A DNA stretch of 64,000 bases from positions 62,001-126,000 of the forward strand of contig NZ_BOOU01000030.1 of assembly GCF_016863395.1 (NCBI RefSeq). The letters run 5' to 3'. The translations under genes and the position numbers were made by a program. This document shows positions 1 through 12,655 of the stretch, piece after piece. How positions within the stretch are numbered: the stretch's first letter is position 1; each line of letters opens with the position of its first letter. The notes beneath the pieces were generated by a model. That model searched no databases. It had not been told where the DNA came from and saw only the letters and a program-made list of their open reading frames with translations. The DNA is from Sphaerisporangium rufum (lineage in GTDB: Bacteria > Actinomycetota > Actinomycetes > Streptosporangiales > Streptosporangiaceae).

Positions 1-1
1 C

Positions 2-277
2 GCGGGCCTCGACTATCCGGGGGTCGGTCCCGAGCACGCCTGGCTGAAGGACTCCGGCCGGGCCACCTACCACGGCATCACCGACGACGAGGCGATGGAG
101 GCGTTCTCGGTGCTGGCCCGCACCGAGGGCATCATTCCCGCGATCGAGTCGGCGCACGCCCTGGCCGGCACCCTCAAGCTCGGCCGGGAGCTCGGTCCGG
201 AGGCGACCATCCTGGTCAACCTCTCCGGCCGCGGGGACAAGGACATGGGCACCGCCATGAAATATTTCAATCTTTAG
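2..277 (+). CDS. trpB: Tryptophan synthase beta chain, C-terminal part (5' end outside window)
   Basis: Last 91 residues of the PLP-dependent beta subunit, which joins indole and serine to make tryptophan in the TrpA2B2 complex in the cytoplasm. The visible part opens with the family stretch [12 protein letters not shown], then has [12 protein letters not shown] and NLSGRGDKD near the end, all typical of the TrpB C-terminus. The gene is cut by the window edge. trpA starts 45 bases downstream on the same strand, the usual trpBA order, so the two are very probably co-transcribed. Confidence 0.95.
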   Translation, partial: AGLDYPGVGPEHAWLKDSGRATYHGITDDEAMEAFSVLARTEGIIPAIESAHALAGTLKLGRELGPEATILVNLSGRGDKDMGTAMKYFNL

Positions 278-322
278 GCCCAGGACTCTCCAGGCCTCCA
301 CTTTCGAGCGGGACTTCCTGAC

Positions 323-1117
323 ATGACCAATCTGCAGACGGTGTTCGAGAAGGCGCGGGCCGACCAGCGCGCCGCCCTGGTCGGATACCTCCCGGCCGGT
401 TTCCCGACCAAGGACGGCGCGGTGGCCGCCGCGACGGCCATGGTCGAGGCCGGCTGCGACGTCATCGAGATCGGCCTGCCTTACTCCGATCCGCTGATGG
501 ACGGGCCCACCATCCAGGACGCGGTGCACCGCGCCCTGACCAACGGCACCCGCATCGCCGACGTGCTGCGCACCGTCGAGGGCGTCGCCCGCACCGGCGC
601 CGCCGTCCTGGTCATGACCTACTGGAACCCGGTCGACCGTTACGGCGCCGAGCGTTTCGCCCGCGGGCTGGCCGACGCCGGCGGTGCCGGCACCATCACC
701 CCGGACCTGACCCCCGAGGAGGCCGGGCCGTGGCGCGAGTGCAGCGCCGCCGCCGGTCTGGACACCGTGTTCCTGGTGGCGCCGAGCTCCACCGGCGAGC
801 GCATCAAGGCGGTCACCGACCGCTGCTCCGGATTCGTCTACGCCGCCTCCCTGATGGGGGTCACCGGCGCCCGGGAGAGCGTGAGCGTGGCGGCCGAGGG
901 CCTGGTGAAGCGGTGCCGCGAGCACACCTCCCTGCCGGTCTGCGTCGGTCTCGGCGTGGGCACCGGCGCCCAGGCCGCCGAGGTGGCCGGGTACGCTGAC
1001 GGGGTCATCGTCGGCTCGGCGTTCATCCGGCGGCTGCTCGACGCGCCGGACGAGGCGGCCGGGGTGGCCGGGGTGCGCGAGCTGGCCGCCGAGCTGTCGG
1101 CCGGCGTGCGAGGCTGA
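323..1117 (+). CDS. trpA: Tryptophan synthase alpha chain
   Basis: 264-residue TIM-barrel subunit that splits indole-3-glycerol phosphate into indole and glyceraldehyde 3-phosphate, then channels indole to TrpB. The catalytic acids of the family are in place: E49 in VIEIGLPYSDP and D60 in PLMDGPT. The length is normal for the family. The ATG start lies 45 bases after the trpB stop with only a weak ribosome site. A short GC hairpin (CCGGGC/GCCCGG at 1125-1140) follows the stop and may weaken read-through. Confidence 0.96.
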   Translation: MTNLQTVFEKARADQRAALVGYLPAGFPTKDGAVAAATAMVEAGCDVIEIGLPYSDPLMDGPTIQDAVHRALTNGTRIADVLRTVEGVARTGAAVLVMTYWNPVDRYGAERFARGLADAGGAGTITPDLTPEEAGPWRECSAAAGLDTVFLVAPSSTGERIKAVTDRCSGFVYAASLMGVTGARESVSVAAEGLVKRCREHTSLPVCVGLGVGTGAQAAEVAGYADGVIVGSAFIRRLLDAPDEAAGVAGVRELAAELSAGVRG

Positions 1118-1164
1118 CCGCCGGCCGGGCGCCGGCCCGGACGTCGGCGCATGTTGGTCACAAC

Positions 1165-1183
1165 CGTTTATCCGGCGTTTATC
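1165..1183. repeat. Tandem 8-bp direct repeat upstream of the MauE-like gene
   Basis: CGTTTATC occurs twice (1165-1172 and 1176-1183), spaced 11 bp, one helical turn, in the gap between trpA and the MauE-like gene. This spacing is typical of sites bound by a dimeric regulator on one face of DNA, but no regulator can be named. It may be chance. Confidence 0.3.
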
Positions 1184-1311
1184 GCGGCCATGATGAGCTG
1201 TTGGAGCCGTGTCCGGCGGGAGCATGGTCCAGGCCGCCCGCGGGAGCATCGGCGGCCGTCCGTCCCGGGCGAGGGAGACGCTGGAATGACACTTCGGGGA
1301 AGGTCGCACGG

Positions 1312-1845
1312 ATGAGGTCGCTTTACGTGCACCCGGCGGTACCCTGGGTGACGACCGTCGCTCGGTTGGTGGTCGCCGGCGTGCTCATCGTCGCCGGCTG
1401 GCTGAAGATCGGCACGCCGGCGCTCTCGGTCCAGGCCGTGAAGGCCTACGAGCTGCTACCGGTATCGGTCGCGACCGCGGTGGGCTACGGCCTGCCGATC
1501 CTGGAGATCGTCGTTGGGGTGTTGCTGGTTGTCGGGTTGCTCACCCGCGCCGCGGGTGCCGTCTCCGCGCTGCTCATGCTGGCCTTCGTGGCCGGCATCG
1601 CCTCGGCGTGGGCGCGCGGGCTGCGCATCGACTGCGGCTGCTTCGGCGGCGGCGGCAAGCTCGCCGACGGGCAGGAGCCCGGCTACCTGTGGGAGATCCT
1701 GCGGGACGGAGGCCTGTTCCTCCTCGGCGCCTGGATCACCCGGTTCGGCCCGGGCCGGCTGGCACTCGACTCCGCCCTCGGCCTGGCGCCGGGGCGCGAG
1801 GTGGACGACGACGAGGGCGACGACCTGGCGACGGCGACGACCTGA
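1312..1845 (+). CDS. MauE/DoxX-family membrane protein with DCGCFG redox motif
   Basis: 177-residue integral membrane protein with about four hydrophobic helices and a cysteine pair C108/C110 in the motif DCGCFG, characteristic of the MauE branch of the DoxX-like superfamily. MauE works with a thioredoxin-like partner (MauD) in disulfide formation for methylamine dehydrogenase. Here the next gene, 42 bases on, encodes a membrane-anchored DsbA-like thioredoxin, so a redox pair is inferred. ATG 1312 is chosen over the longer frame from 1201 because GAAGG lies just upstream and the extra 37 residues look non-coding. The last 25 or so residues are acidic and probably cytoplasmic. Confidence 0.8.
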   Translation: MRSLYVHPAVPWVTTVARLVVAGVLIVAGWLKIGTPALSVQAVKAYELLPVSVATAVGYGLPILEIVVGVLLVVGLLTRAAGAVSALLMLAFVAGIASAWARGLRIDCGCFGGGGKLADGQEPGYLWEILRDGGLFLLGAWITRFGPGRLALDSALGLAPGREVDDDEGDDLATATT

Positions 1846-1887
1846 CGACCTGACGCCGGACACGGTGCACATGAAGGAGAGTCTCTG

Positions 1888-2655
1888 ATGGGAAAGGCCG
1901 CGCGTGACCTCTCCGCCCGCGAGCGGATCAAGTCGCAGCGGGAGCGGCAGCGGCGGCAGGACCAGCGCCGGCGGGTGATCACCGCCGCGGCGGTGGCGGC
2001 GGTCGTGCTCGCCGTGATCGCCGGCGGCTGGTTCTACGTCCAGTCCGGCCGGTCGGAGACGGCGACCGAGGCGCTCGCCCCGGTCGCCGCGCAGCCGGAC
2101 GGCACGGTGGTGATGGCCAAGCAGGGCGTGGCCAAGCCGGTGGTGGACGTCTACGAGGACTTCCAGTGCCCGGCCTGCCAGGCGTTCGAGCAGACCAGCG
2201 GGCCGACGCTGAAGAACCTGGCGGCCGAGGGGCAGGTGAAGGTGGTCTACCACCCCATCACCATCTTCGGTAACGAGCCCACCAAGGGCAACTCCACCCG
2301 TGCCGCGTCGGCGGCCCGCTGCGTGCCGGACGGCCGGCAGTGGCTGGCCTTCCACGACCGGCTGTTCAAGGAGCAGCCGTCGGAGACCAAGCCGGGCTTC
2401 GCCCTGGACGACCTGGTCACCTGGGGTAAGGACTCCGGGGTCACCGACCCGGGCTTCGAGTCGTGTGTACGCACCCAGAAGCAGGCGCAGGCGCACGCCG
2501 CGTTCAGCAAGAAGGTCCTCGACTCCGGGGTGATCACCAAGGGCACGCCCACCGTGATGCTGAACGGCAAGGAACTGGAGAACTCGGTGGCGTTCAGCCC
2601 CGACGCCCTGCGTAAGGCCGTCACCGAGGCCGCGAAACGGCCCGGGACGCGGTAA
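1888..2655 (+). CDS. Membrane-anchored DsbA-like thioredoxin-fold protein
   Basis: 255 residues: a very basic N-terminus (1-30), one membrane helix (about 31-52), then an extracytoplasmic thioredoxin fold with active site C94-P-A-C97 in EDFQCPACQAFEQ. This is the Thioredoxin_4/DsbA-like family of actinobacteria, expected to introduce or reshuffle disulfides in exported proteins. A second cysteine pair (in AARCVPDG and ESCVRT) is also present. GAGAG lies upstream of ATG 1888. It sits between the MauE-like gene and lgt. The TAA stop (2653-2655) forms part of a -10-like TAACGT in front of lgt. Confidence 0.85.
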   Translation: MGKAARDLSARERIKSQRERQRRQDQRRRVITAAAVAAVVLAVIAGGWFYVQSGRSETATEALAPVAAQPDGTVVMAKQGVAKPVVDVYEDFQCPACQAFEQTSGPTLKNLAAEGQVKVVYHPITIFGNEPTKGNSTRAASAARCVPDGRQWLAFHDRLFKEQPSETKPGFALDDLVTWGKDSGVTDPGFESCVRTQKQAQAHAAFSKKVLDSGVITKGTPTVMLNGKELENSVAFSPDALRKAVTEAAKRPGTR

Positions 2656-2666
2656 CGTCACCTGAC

Positions 2667-4094
2667 ATGCCCCTGGCCTCGATTCCCAGTCCGCCAGAAG
2701 GGGTCTGGTACCTCGGACCGATCCCTCTGCGCGCCTACGCTCTCTGCATCGTGCTCGGTGTCATCGCCGCCGTCTGGATCGGCGAACGCCGCTGGCGCGC
2801 CCGTGGCGGCGTGCCCGGCACGATCACCGACCTCGCCGTCTGGGCCGTCCCGTTCGGCCTGGTCGGCGGCCGGTTGTACCACGTCATCACCGACTGGCAG
2901 CTCTACTTCGCCGCCGACGCCCCGAACCGGCCGATCGACGCGCTCTACATCTGGCACGGCGGCCTCGGCATCTGGGGCGCGGTCGCGCTGGGCGCCGTCG
3001 GCGTGTGGATCGGCTGCCGGCGGCGCGGCATCTCGCTGTCGGCGGTGGCCGACACCGTCGCCCCCGGCATCGCGGTGGCCCAGGCGATCGGCCGACTGGG
3101 CAACTACTTCAACCAGGAGCTGTTCGGCGGGCCGACGGACCTGCCGTGGGGCCTGGAGATCCAGCCCGGCCGCCCGGGCACGGTGCCGGGCGAGCTGACC
3201 TACCACCCCGCCTTCCTGTACGAGTTGCTGTGGAACCTGGCGCTGGCCGGCGTGCTGGTCTGGGCCGGCCGGCGGTACGCCCTGCGGCACGCCCGGCTGT
3301 TCGCGCTGTACGTCGCCGGGTACACCCTGGGCCGGTTCTGGATCGAGGGCCTGCGGGTCGACCCGGCGCACCACATCCTGGGCCTGCGGCTCAACCAGTG
3401 GACCTCCATCGTGATCTTCGTCGGTGCGCTCGCCTACTTCTGGCTGACCAGGGACAAGACCACAGAAGAGGTCGTCGCGCCACCGCCGGCCGGTGGCACG
3501 GGCGGCGAGCCCGTCGCCGCGGACGCGGACCCGGCGCACCCCGCGGACGGCACGGACCCCGCGGACGGCACGGGCCCCGCGGGCGGTGCGGACCCCACGG
3601 ACGGCATTGACCCGGCGCGTCCCGCGGACGCGGCGGACGGGCCCGAGGCCGGCGATCGTGCCACGGCGCTCGCCGCGACCGCCGGCGAGCCCGGCGCCGA
3701 TCCGGCGCACCCGGCCGATCTGGCCGATGAGCACGAGACGGCGGCCGGCCGGCCGGCGGCGGTGCTCGCCGCGGCGGCCGCGGAGCCGGTGCGGACCGAG
3801 CCGGCGCTCGCCGGGCCCGCGCCCGCCGAGCCGGTGGCGGTGGAACCGGCGGCCGGCGACGCGGCGTCCGACCCGGCGCATCCGGCCGATCAGGCCGATC
3901 CCGTGGAGCAGGCGGCACCGCGGAGCACCGCGGCGCAGACCGCGGCCGCGGACGCGCCCGGCTCGCCGGCCGTCACGGCGGCCGCCGCCGCGGGGGAGGG
4001 GGCGGCCGACCCGGCGCACCCCGGTGACCAGGCGGAGACGGCGGAGACGGCGGCCGTGCCGGCCGGGCGTGATTCCGAGGCGAATTCGCGATGA
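2667..4094 (+). CDS. lgt: Prolipoprotein diacylglyceryl transferase with long repetitive C-terminal tail
   Basis: Transfers diacylglycerol from phosphatidylglycerol to the lipobox cysteine of prolipoproteins, in the plasma membrane. Residues 1 to about 258 form the usual multi-helix Lgt core, with the HGGLGIWG stretch and the signature GRLGNYFNQELFG. The core is followed by about 215 residues with no predicted fold, rich in Ala, Pro, Asp and Glu and carrying five copies of a DPAHPAD-like heptad, making the protein 475 residues against about 260-330 usually. No Shine-Dalgarno is visible; TAACGT (2653-2658) ends 8 bases before ATG, suggesting a leaderless transcript. The stop overlaps the next start (ATGA). 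Confidence 0.93.
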   Translation: MPLASIPSPPEGVWYLGPIPLRAYALCIVLGVIAAVWIGERRWRARGGVPGTITDLAVWAVPFGLVGGRLYHVITDWQLYFAADAPNRPIDALYIWHGGLGIWGAVALGAVGVWIGCRRRGISLSAVADTVAPGIAVAQAIGRLGNYFNQELFGGPTDLPWGLEIQPGRPGTVPGELTYHPAFLYELLWNLALAGVLVWAGRRYALRHARLFALYVAGYTLGRFWIEGLRVDPAHHILGLRLNQWTSIVIFVGALAYFWLTRDKTTEEVVAPPPAGGTGGEPVAADADPAHPADGTDPADGTGPAGGADPTDGIDPARPADAADGPEAGDRATALAATAGEPGADPAHPADLADEHETAAGRPAAVLAAAAAEPVRTEPALAGPAPAEPVAVEPAAGDAASDPAHPADQADPVEQAAPRSTAAQTAAADAPGSPAVTAAAAAGEGAADPAHPGDQAETAETAAVPAGRDSEANSR

Positions 4095-4366
4095 CCGGAG
4101 GCGGCTCCTCGGGGGGGCGCGCCGAGATCCACCGCCGGCATCGCGATGTGACCGGTGGACGGCCGCTGCCGCCGTACCCGCTCGGCGCCCGCACGCCGGC
4201 GATCCCGGGCACCGGCTCGATGATCGCCCTGTTCGGGGCCGGGGCGCCGGTGTCCCGGGTGACCGCCCGCGGCCGGTGGTCCTGCGGGCCGCGCCGGCCG
4301 GTCGGGGCGGTGGCCGCCGCCCGCGCCGCCGGCCGCGGCTCGCTGATCGGCGCGGGCGGCGCATGA
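4091..4366 (+). CDS. Small basic hypothetical protein coupled to lgt
   Basis: 91 residues, Arg/Gly-rich, not recognised as any family. Evidence that it is real: its ATG overlaps the lgt stop (ATGA at 4091), its own stop overlaps the next start (ATGA at 4363), and nearly every codon ends in G or C. A short hydrophobic patch (SMIALFGAGAPV) is too weak to call a membrane helix. It may instead be a linker created by drift between two coupled genes. Confidence 0.5.
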   Translation: MTGGGSSGGRAEIHRRHRDVTGGRPLPPYPLGARTPAIPGTGSMIALFGAGAPVSRVTARGRWSCGPRRPVGAVAAARAAGRGSLIGAGGA

Positions 4367-5520
4367 GCGGCAGCGGCAGGCCCGCGCGTGGTCGCGGCGC
4401 CCCCGAGAACGGGCGCCGCGCGCCGGTGGACGGCCACGGCGACCCCGAGCGCGGGCCCGGCGGCACCCCGCCGGCCGCCCGTACCCACCCCGAGCGCGGC
4501 CGCGGCGGGCCAGGAGCCGAGGGCTCCCGTTCCGAGCGCCGGCGCGGCCGGCCGGCGGGCCGGCGCGGCGGCGAGGAGAGCCGCCGCGCCCCGGCCGGCG
4601 GCGGCGACCCGGGCAGGGAGGGCCGTACCCGGGAGGCGGTGACCCCCATCCCGGCGGACGGGGCCTTCGGTTCCGGGCGGCCCGCCGCGCAGAGCCCGCC
4701 CGACACACCCGAGGGCGGGCGTGCCCGGCGGCGCCGGTCCTCCTTCGAGGTCGAGGCCCTGTCCGAGCGGGGCCTGGGGCGTCGCCAGCAGAAGATCCTG
4801 ATCGCGGTGGTCACCGTCGTGGTGGTGCTGGCCGGCGGGTTCGGGCTGACCCTGGTGGTGAGCACCCTCGGCGTGCGCACACCGCCGCCCGAGCAGGGGT
4901 CGGCGGCGGACGCCATCGGCCTGGCCCGCCCCGCCGACTACCAGGGCTGGAACTCGCCCAAGCCGTTCGGCCCGATCGCCGACCGGCGGGCCGACGCCTC
5001 GCCGTTGCGCGCCGAGGAGGTCTTCGCGGCCCGCACGCTGACCGGCGGAAAACTGCGGCTGCGCCTGCTGGACCGCCGGCTGGACGGTGCCTGCGCCCCG
5101 GTGATGTGGGGCGGCGGCGCGCTCGCCGCGCTGGCCCGCACCGGCTGCACCCAGGCGGTGCGTGGCATCTACCTCAGCGCCGACCGCAGGTACGTCGCCC
5201 AGTACACGCTGTTCAACATGTCCGGCGCGGCGGCCGCTGAGGCGTTCGTCAAGGAGATGGCCATCCTGTACCGGGGCGGCGGATGGATCCGGCCGCTGGA
5301 GTCCGGCGGTGCCGCCTTCTCTCCGGACGGGTACAGCGAGGCCAGCGGCCAGGCGATGGGGCACTACGCCGGGTTCGTGTGGGTGGCCAGGGCCGACGGC
5401 AAGGAGCCGGCGGGCAAGGACGACTTCGTGTCCCTGGCGCTGGCCGCCCGGGGCGGGGAGAAGGCGATCTACCGGCGGGTGGTGGCCGTGACCGGCCCGG
5501 GCACCCCGCCGGGCAAGTAG
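4363..5520 (+). CDS. Single-pass membrane protein with disordered cytoplasmic N-terminus and extracytoplasmic two-Cys domain (paralog A)
   Basis: 385 residues. Residues 1-140 are Arg/Gly/Pro-rich and disordered, followed by a membrane helix (about 145-167) and an extracytoplasmic domain to the end with cysteines C244 and C262. The family is not recognised. The outer domain aligns with the next gene: GPIADRRADASP against APIDDRSADPRP, a cysteine pair 16-18 residues apart, YTLFNM against YAVFDM, and AMGHYAGF against ALGHFVVV. Start ATG 4363 overlaps the previous stop. Position next to the DsbA-like and Lgt genes suggests, without proof, an envelope protein stabilised by a disulfide. Confidence 0.75.
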   Translation: MSGSGRPARGRGAPENGRRAPVDGHGDPERGPGGTPPAARTHPERGRGGPGAEGSRSERRRGRPAGRRGGEESRRAPAGGGDPGREGRTREAVTPIPADGAFGSGRPAAQSPPDTPEGGRARRRRSSFEVEALSERGLGRRQQKILIAVVTVVVVLAGGFGLTLVVSTLGVRTPPPEQGSAADAIGLARPADYQGWNSPKPFGPIADRRADASPLRAEEVFAARTLTGGKLRLRLLDRRLDGACAPVMWGGGALAALARTGCTQAVRGIYLSADRRYVAQYTLFNMSGAAAAEAFVKEMAILYRGGGWIRPLESGGAAFSPDGYSEASGQAMGHYAGFVWVARADGKEPAGKDDFVSLALAARGGEKAIYRRVVAVTGPGTPPGK

Positions 5521-5531
5521 GGTCGGTGGCC

Positions 5532-6182
5532 ATGCCCAGCCGTACCTGGACCGCCGTCGCGGCGGTGGCCGCGCTCGCCGTGGCGGGCGTGGTCACGTTC
5601 GCCGTCACCCGGCCGGAGCAGGGGCCGCGGCCCGCGGTGTTCCGCGGCGAGCGCACCTCCGCGCTGTACGCCCCGATCGACGACCGGAGCGCCGACCCGC
5701 GCCCGCCGACCGGCGCGGAGGTGTTCGGGCAGGCGGACACGGTGGCCGCCGCCGGGGTGACCATGCGGCGCGGCCAGGTCTCGGCGTCGGCCGACTGTGC
5801 GGGGGCGCTGTGGGGCGAGCGCACCGCCGCCGCGGCGGCGGGCTGCGCGCAGGTGGTGCGGGCCGCGTTCACCGCGGTGGGCGGCGGCATCTCCGGGCAG
5901 TACGCCGTCTTCGACATGCCGGACGGCGCGGCGGCGGACCGGCTGGTCGACGCGCTGGACCCCAAGGGGGGTGACGGCTTCCTGCGCCCGGCGCCCGGTC
6001 AGCCACCGTCGTTCGACGCGGCGCACAGCCGGGCGGCGGCCCGGGCACTCGGCCACTTCGTGGTGGTGAACTGGGTGGGGCCGGTGGGGGACGAGGGACG
6101 GGCCGACCTGACCTACCCCCAGCTCGCCCTGGAGCGCCTCGGCGCGTTCGCGCAAAACCGCGTCCTGGCGGCCGGGGACTGA
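5532..6182 (+). CDS. Exported or membrane-anchored two-Cys protein (paralog B)
   Basis: 216 residues: an N-terminal hydrophobic segment (about 7-25, signal anchor) followed by an extracytoplasmic domain paralogous to that of the preceding protein, with cysteines C89 and C105. It lacks the long Arg-rich cytoplasmic part of paralog A. Function unknown. No ribosome site is visible; TAGGGT at 5518-5523 ends 8 bases before ATG 5532 and reuses the TAG stop of paralog A, so this gene probably has its own leaderless promoter as well as possible read-through from lgt. Confidence 0.75.
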   Translation: MPSRTWTAVAAVAALAVAGVVTFAVTRPEQGPRPAVFRGERTSALYAPIDDRSADPRPPTGAEVFGQADTVAAAGVTMRRGQVSASADCAGALWGERTAAAAAGCAQVVRAAFTAVGGGISGQYAVFDMPDGAAADRLVDALDPKGGDGFLRPAPGQPPSFDAAHSRAAARALGHFVVVNWVGPVGDEGRADLTYPQLALERLGAFAQNRVLAAGD

Positions 6183-6455
6183 GCCGGCCGGCCCGGTTGT
6201 GGCCGCGTTGAGCTGGGGCGATGCCGGAATAACGCGGCGGATGGCGCCGTTCTCCCCACGGCGGCCCAGGCGAGCGGCCCGGGGTCTTCGCGGTCCACAT
6301 GGTGAGCGGCGATGTTCGCGATGCAGACCTGGCGGGCACTATTCCGGCAGGGTGCGGTAGTCTCTACACACCTAACAGCAGCAGGGCCAACGTCGTCCCT
6401 CTTGCCTGCACTCGCGATTCACGACGAAGCAGACGAAGACGACGGGAGGGATTCA

Positions 6456-10970
<4,515 letters not shown>

Positions 10971-10983
10971 GGGAGGTTCACCG

Positions 10984-12468
10984 ATGGCCGACCCCAAGGG
11001 GTTCCTGGCGCACGCGCGTGAGCTGCCGGCGCGCCGCCCGGTCGACGTCCGCATCCGCGACTGGCGGGAGGTCTACGAGGACTTCCCGCGGCCGGCCCTC
11101 ACCCGGCAGGCGGCCCGGTGCATGGACTGCGGCATCCCGTTCTGCCACAACGGCTGCCCGCTCGGGAACCTCATTCCCGAGTGGAACGACCTCGTGTACC
11201 GGGACGACTGGCGCGAGGCGATCGAGCGGCTGCACGCGACCAACAACTTCCCGGAGTTCACCGGGCGGCTGTGCCCGGCGCCGTGCGAGACGGCGTGCGT
11301 ACTCGGCATCAACTCCGACCCGGTGGCGATCAAGCGGGTCGAGGTGGAGATCATCGACCGGGCCTTCGCCGAAGGCTGGGTCACCCCCCAGCCGCCCGCG
11401 GCGCGGACCGGCCGCCGGGTCGCGATCGTCGGCTCCGGGCCGGCCGGGCTGGCCGCCGCCCAGCAGCTGACCCGGGCGGGTCACGATGTGGTGGTGTTCG
11501 AGCGCGCCGACCGGATCGGCGGCCTGCTGCGCTACGGCATCCCCGAGTTCAAGATGGAGAAGCGCCACGTCGACCGGCGTATCGAGCAGATGCGGGCCGA
11601 GGGCACCGAGTTCCGCACCGGCGTGAACGTCGGCGTGGACGTCACCGCCGAGGCGCTGCGCGAGGAGTTCGACGCGGTCGTGCTGGCCGGCGGTGCCACC
11701 GCCTGGCGGGACCTGCCGGTGCCCGGGCGGGACGCGGCCGGTATCCATCAGGCGATGGAGTACCTGCCGCCGGCCAACAGGGTGCAGCACGGTGACCTCG
11801 CCGAGTCGCCCATCTCGGCCGAGGGCAAGCACGTGGTGGTGATCGGCGGCGGCGACACCGGCGCCGACTGCATCGGCACGGCGATCCGCCAGGGGGCCGC
11901 CTCGGTGACCCAGCTGGAGATCATGCCGCGTCCGCCGGCGGACCGGCCGGAGACCCAGCCGTGGCCGACCTATCCGATGCTGTTCAAGGTGGAGAGCGCC
12001 CACGAGGAGCTGGAGACCGAGGGCGGCTCCCGGGTCTACGCCGTGTCCACGACCGAGTTCGTCGCCGACGAGCAGGGCCGGGTGACGGCACTGCGCCTGG
12101 TGGACGTGGAGGGGCCGGCCAACGGGTTCCGGCCGATCCCCGGCAGTGAGCGAGAGATCCCCGCGCAGCTGGTCACGCTGGCGATGGGGTTCGTCGGCCC
12201 GGAGAAGGGCGGCCTGCTCACCGACCTGGCGGCCCGGTCGGCCGATCCGGAAACCTTCTTCGACGCGCGGGGCAACGTCGCACGCGACAAGTCCTACATG
12301 TCGGGAGTGGACGGGGTGTTCGTCGCCGGGGACATGGGCCGGGGCCAGTCGCTCATCGTCTGGGCGATCGCGGAGGGCCGCTCGGCCGCCGCCGCCGTCG
12401 ACCGCCACCTGAGCGGGGTCACCGCGCTGCCGGTGGCGATCCCGCCGACGGCGCGACCGCTCGTCTGA
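10984..12468 (+). CDS. gltD: Glutamate synthase small subunit
   Basis: 494 residues. FAD/NADPH-dependent partner that passes electrons to GltB through iron-sulfur clusters. N-terminal cysteine clusters are seen in CMDCGIPFCHNGCPLGN and LCPAPCETACVLG. An FAD-binding GSGPAGLAAAQQL and an NADPH-binding GGGDTGADC site follow. GGGAGG lies just before ATG 10984. A strong terminator closes the operon. Confidence 0.97.
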   Translation: MADPKGFLAHARELPARRPVDVRIRDWREVYEDFPRPALTRQAARCMDCGIPFCHNGCPLGNLIPEWNDLVYRDDWREAIERLHATNNFPEFTGRLCPAPCETACVLGINSDPVAIKRVEVEIIDRAFAEGWVTPQPPAARTGRRVAIVGSGPAGLAAAQQLTRAGHDVVVFERADRIGGLLRYGIPEFKMEKRHVDRRIEQMRAEGTEFRTGVNVGVDVTAEALREEFDAVVLAGGATAWRDLPVPGRDAAGIHQAMEYLPPANRVQHGDLAESPISAEGKHVVVIGGGDTGADCIGTAIRQGAASVTQLEIMPRPPADRPETQPWPTYPMLFKVESAHEELETEGGSRVYAVSTTEFVADEQGRVTALRLVDVEGPANGFRPIPGSEREIPAQLVTLAMGFVGPEKGGLLTDLAARSADPETFFDARGNVARDKSYMSGVDGVFVAGDMGRGQSLIVWAIAEGRSAAAAVDRHLSGVTALPVAIPPTARPLV

Positions 12469-12474
12469 GCGATC

Positions 12475-12511
12475 GGGCGGCGTCCTGCTCCTGTAGGACG
12501 CCGCCCTTTTT
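12475..12511 (+). terminator. Intrinsic terminator of gltBD
   Basis: Perfect 12-bp stem GGGCGGCGTCCT (12475-12486) with AGGACGCCGCCC (12495-12506), an 8-base loop, then TTTTT (12507-12511). This is the only classical U-tract terminator clearly seen in the window. Confidence 0.93.
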
Positions 12512-12655
12512 ATGGGGTAAAGACGGGTTTATGGGCGCTAAGGGTCGTATATACCGATAAGGGGTCGATCGCCAAGGTTTTCGCGCGGCGACTTGCTTTG
12601 GCGGCCGAACCCCTGAAAGATGCTGCCTCGTCGTACGAGGTAAGAGGAGATTTCG

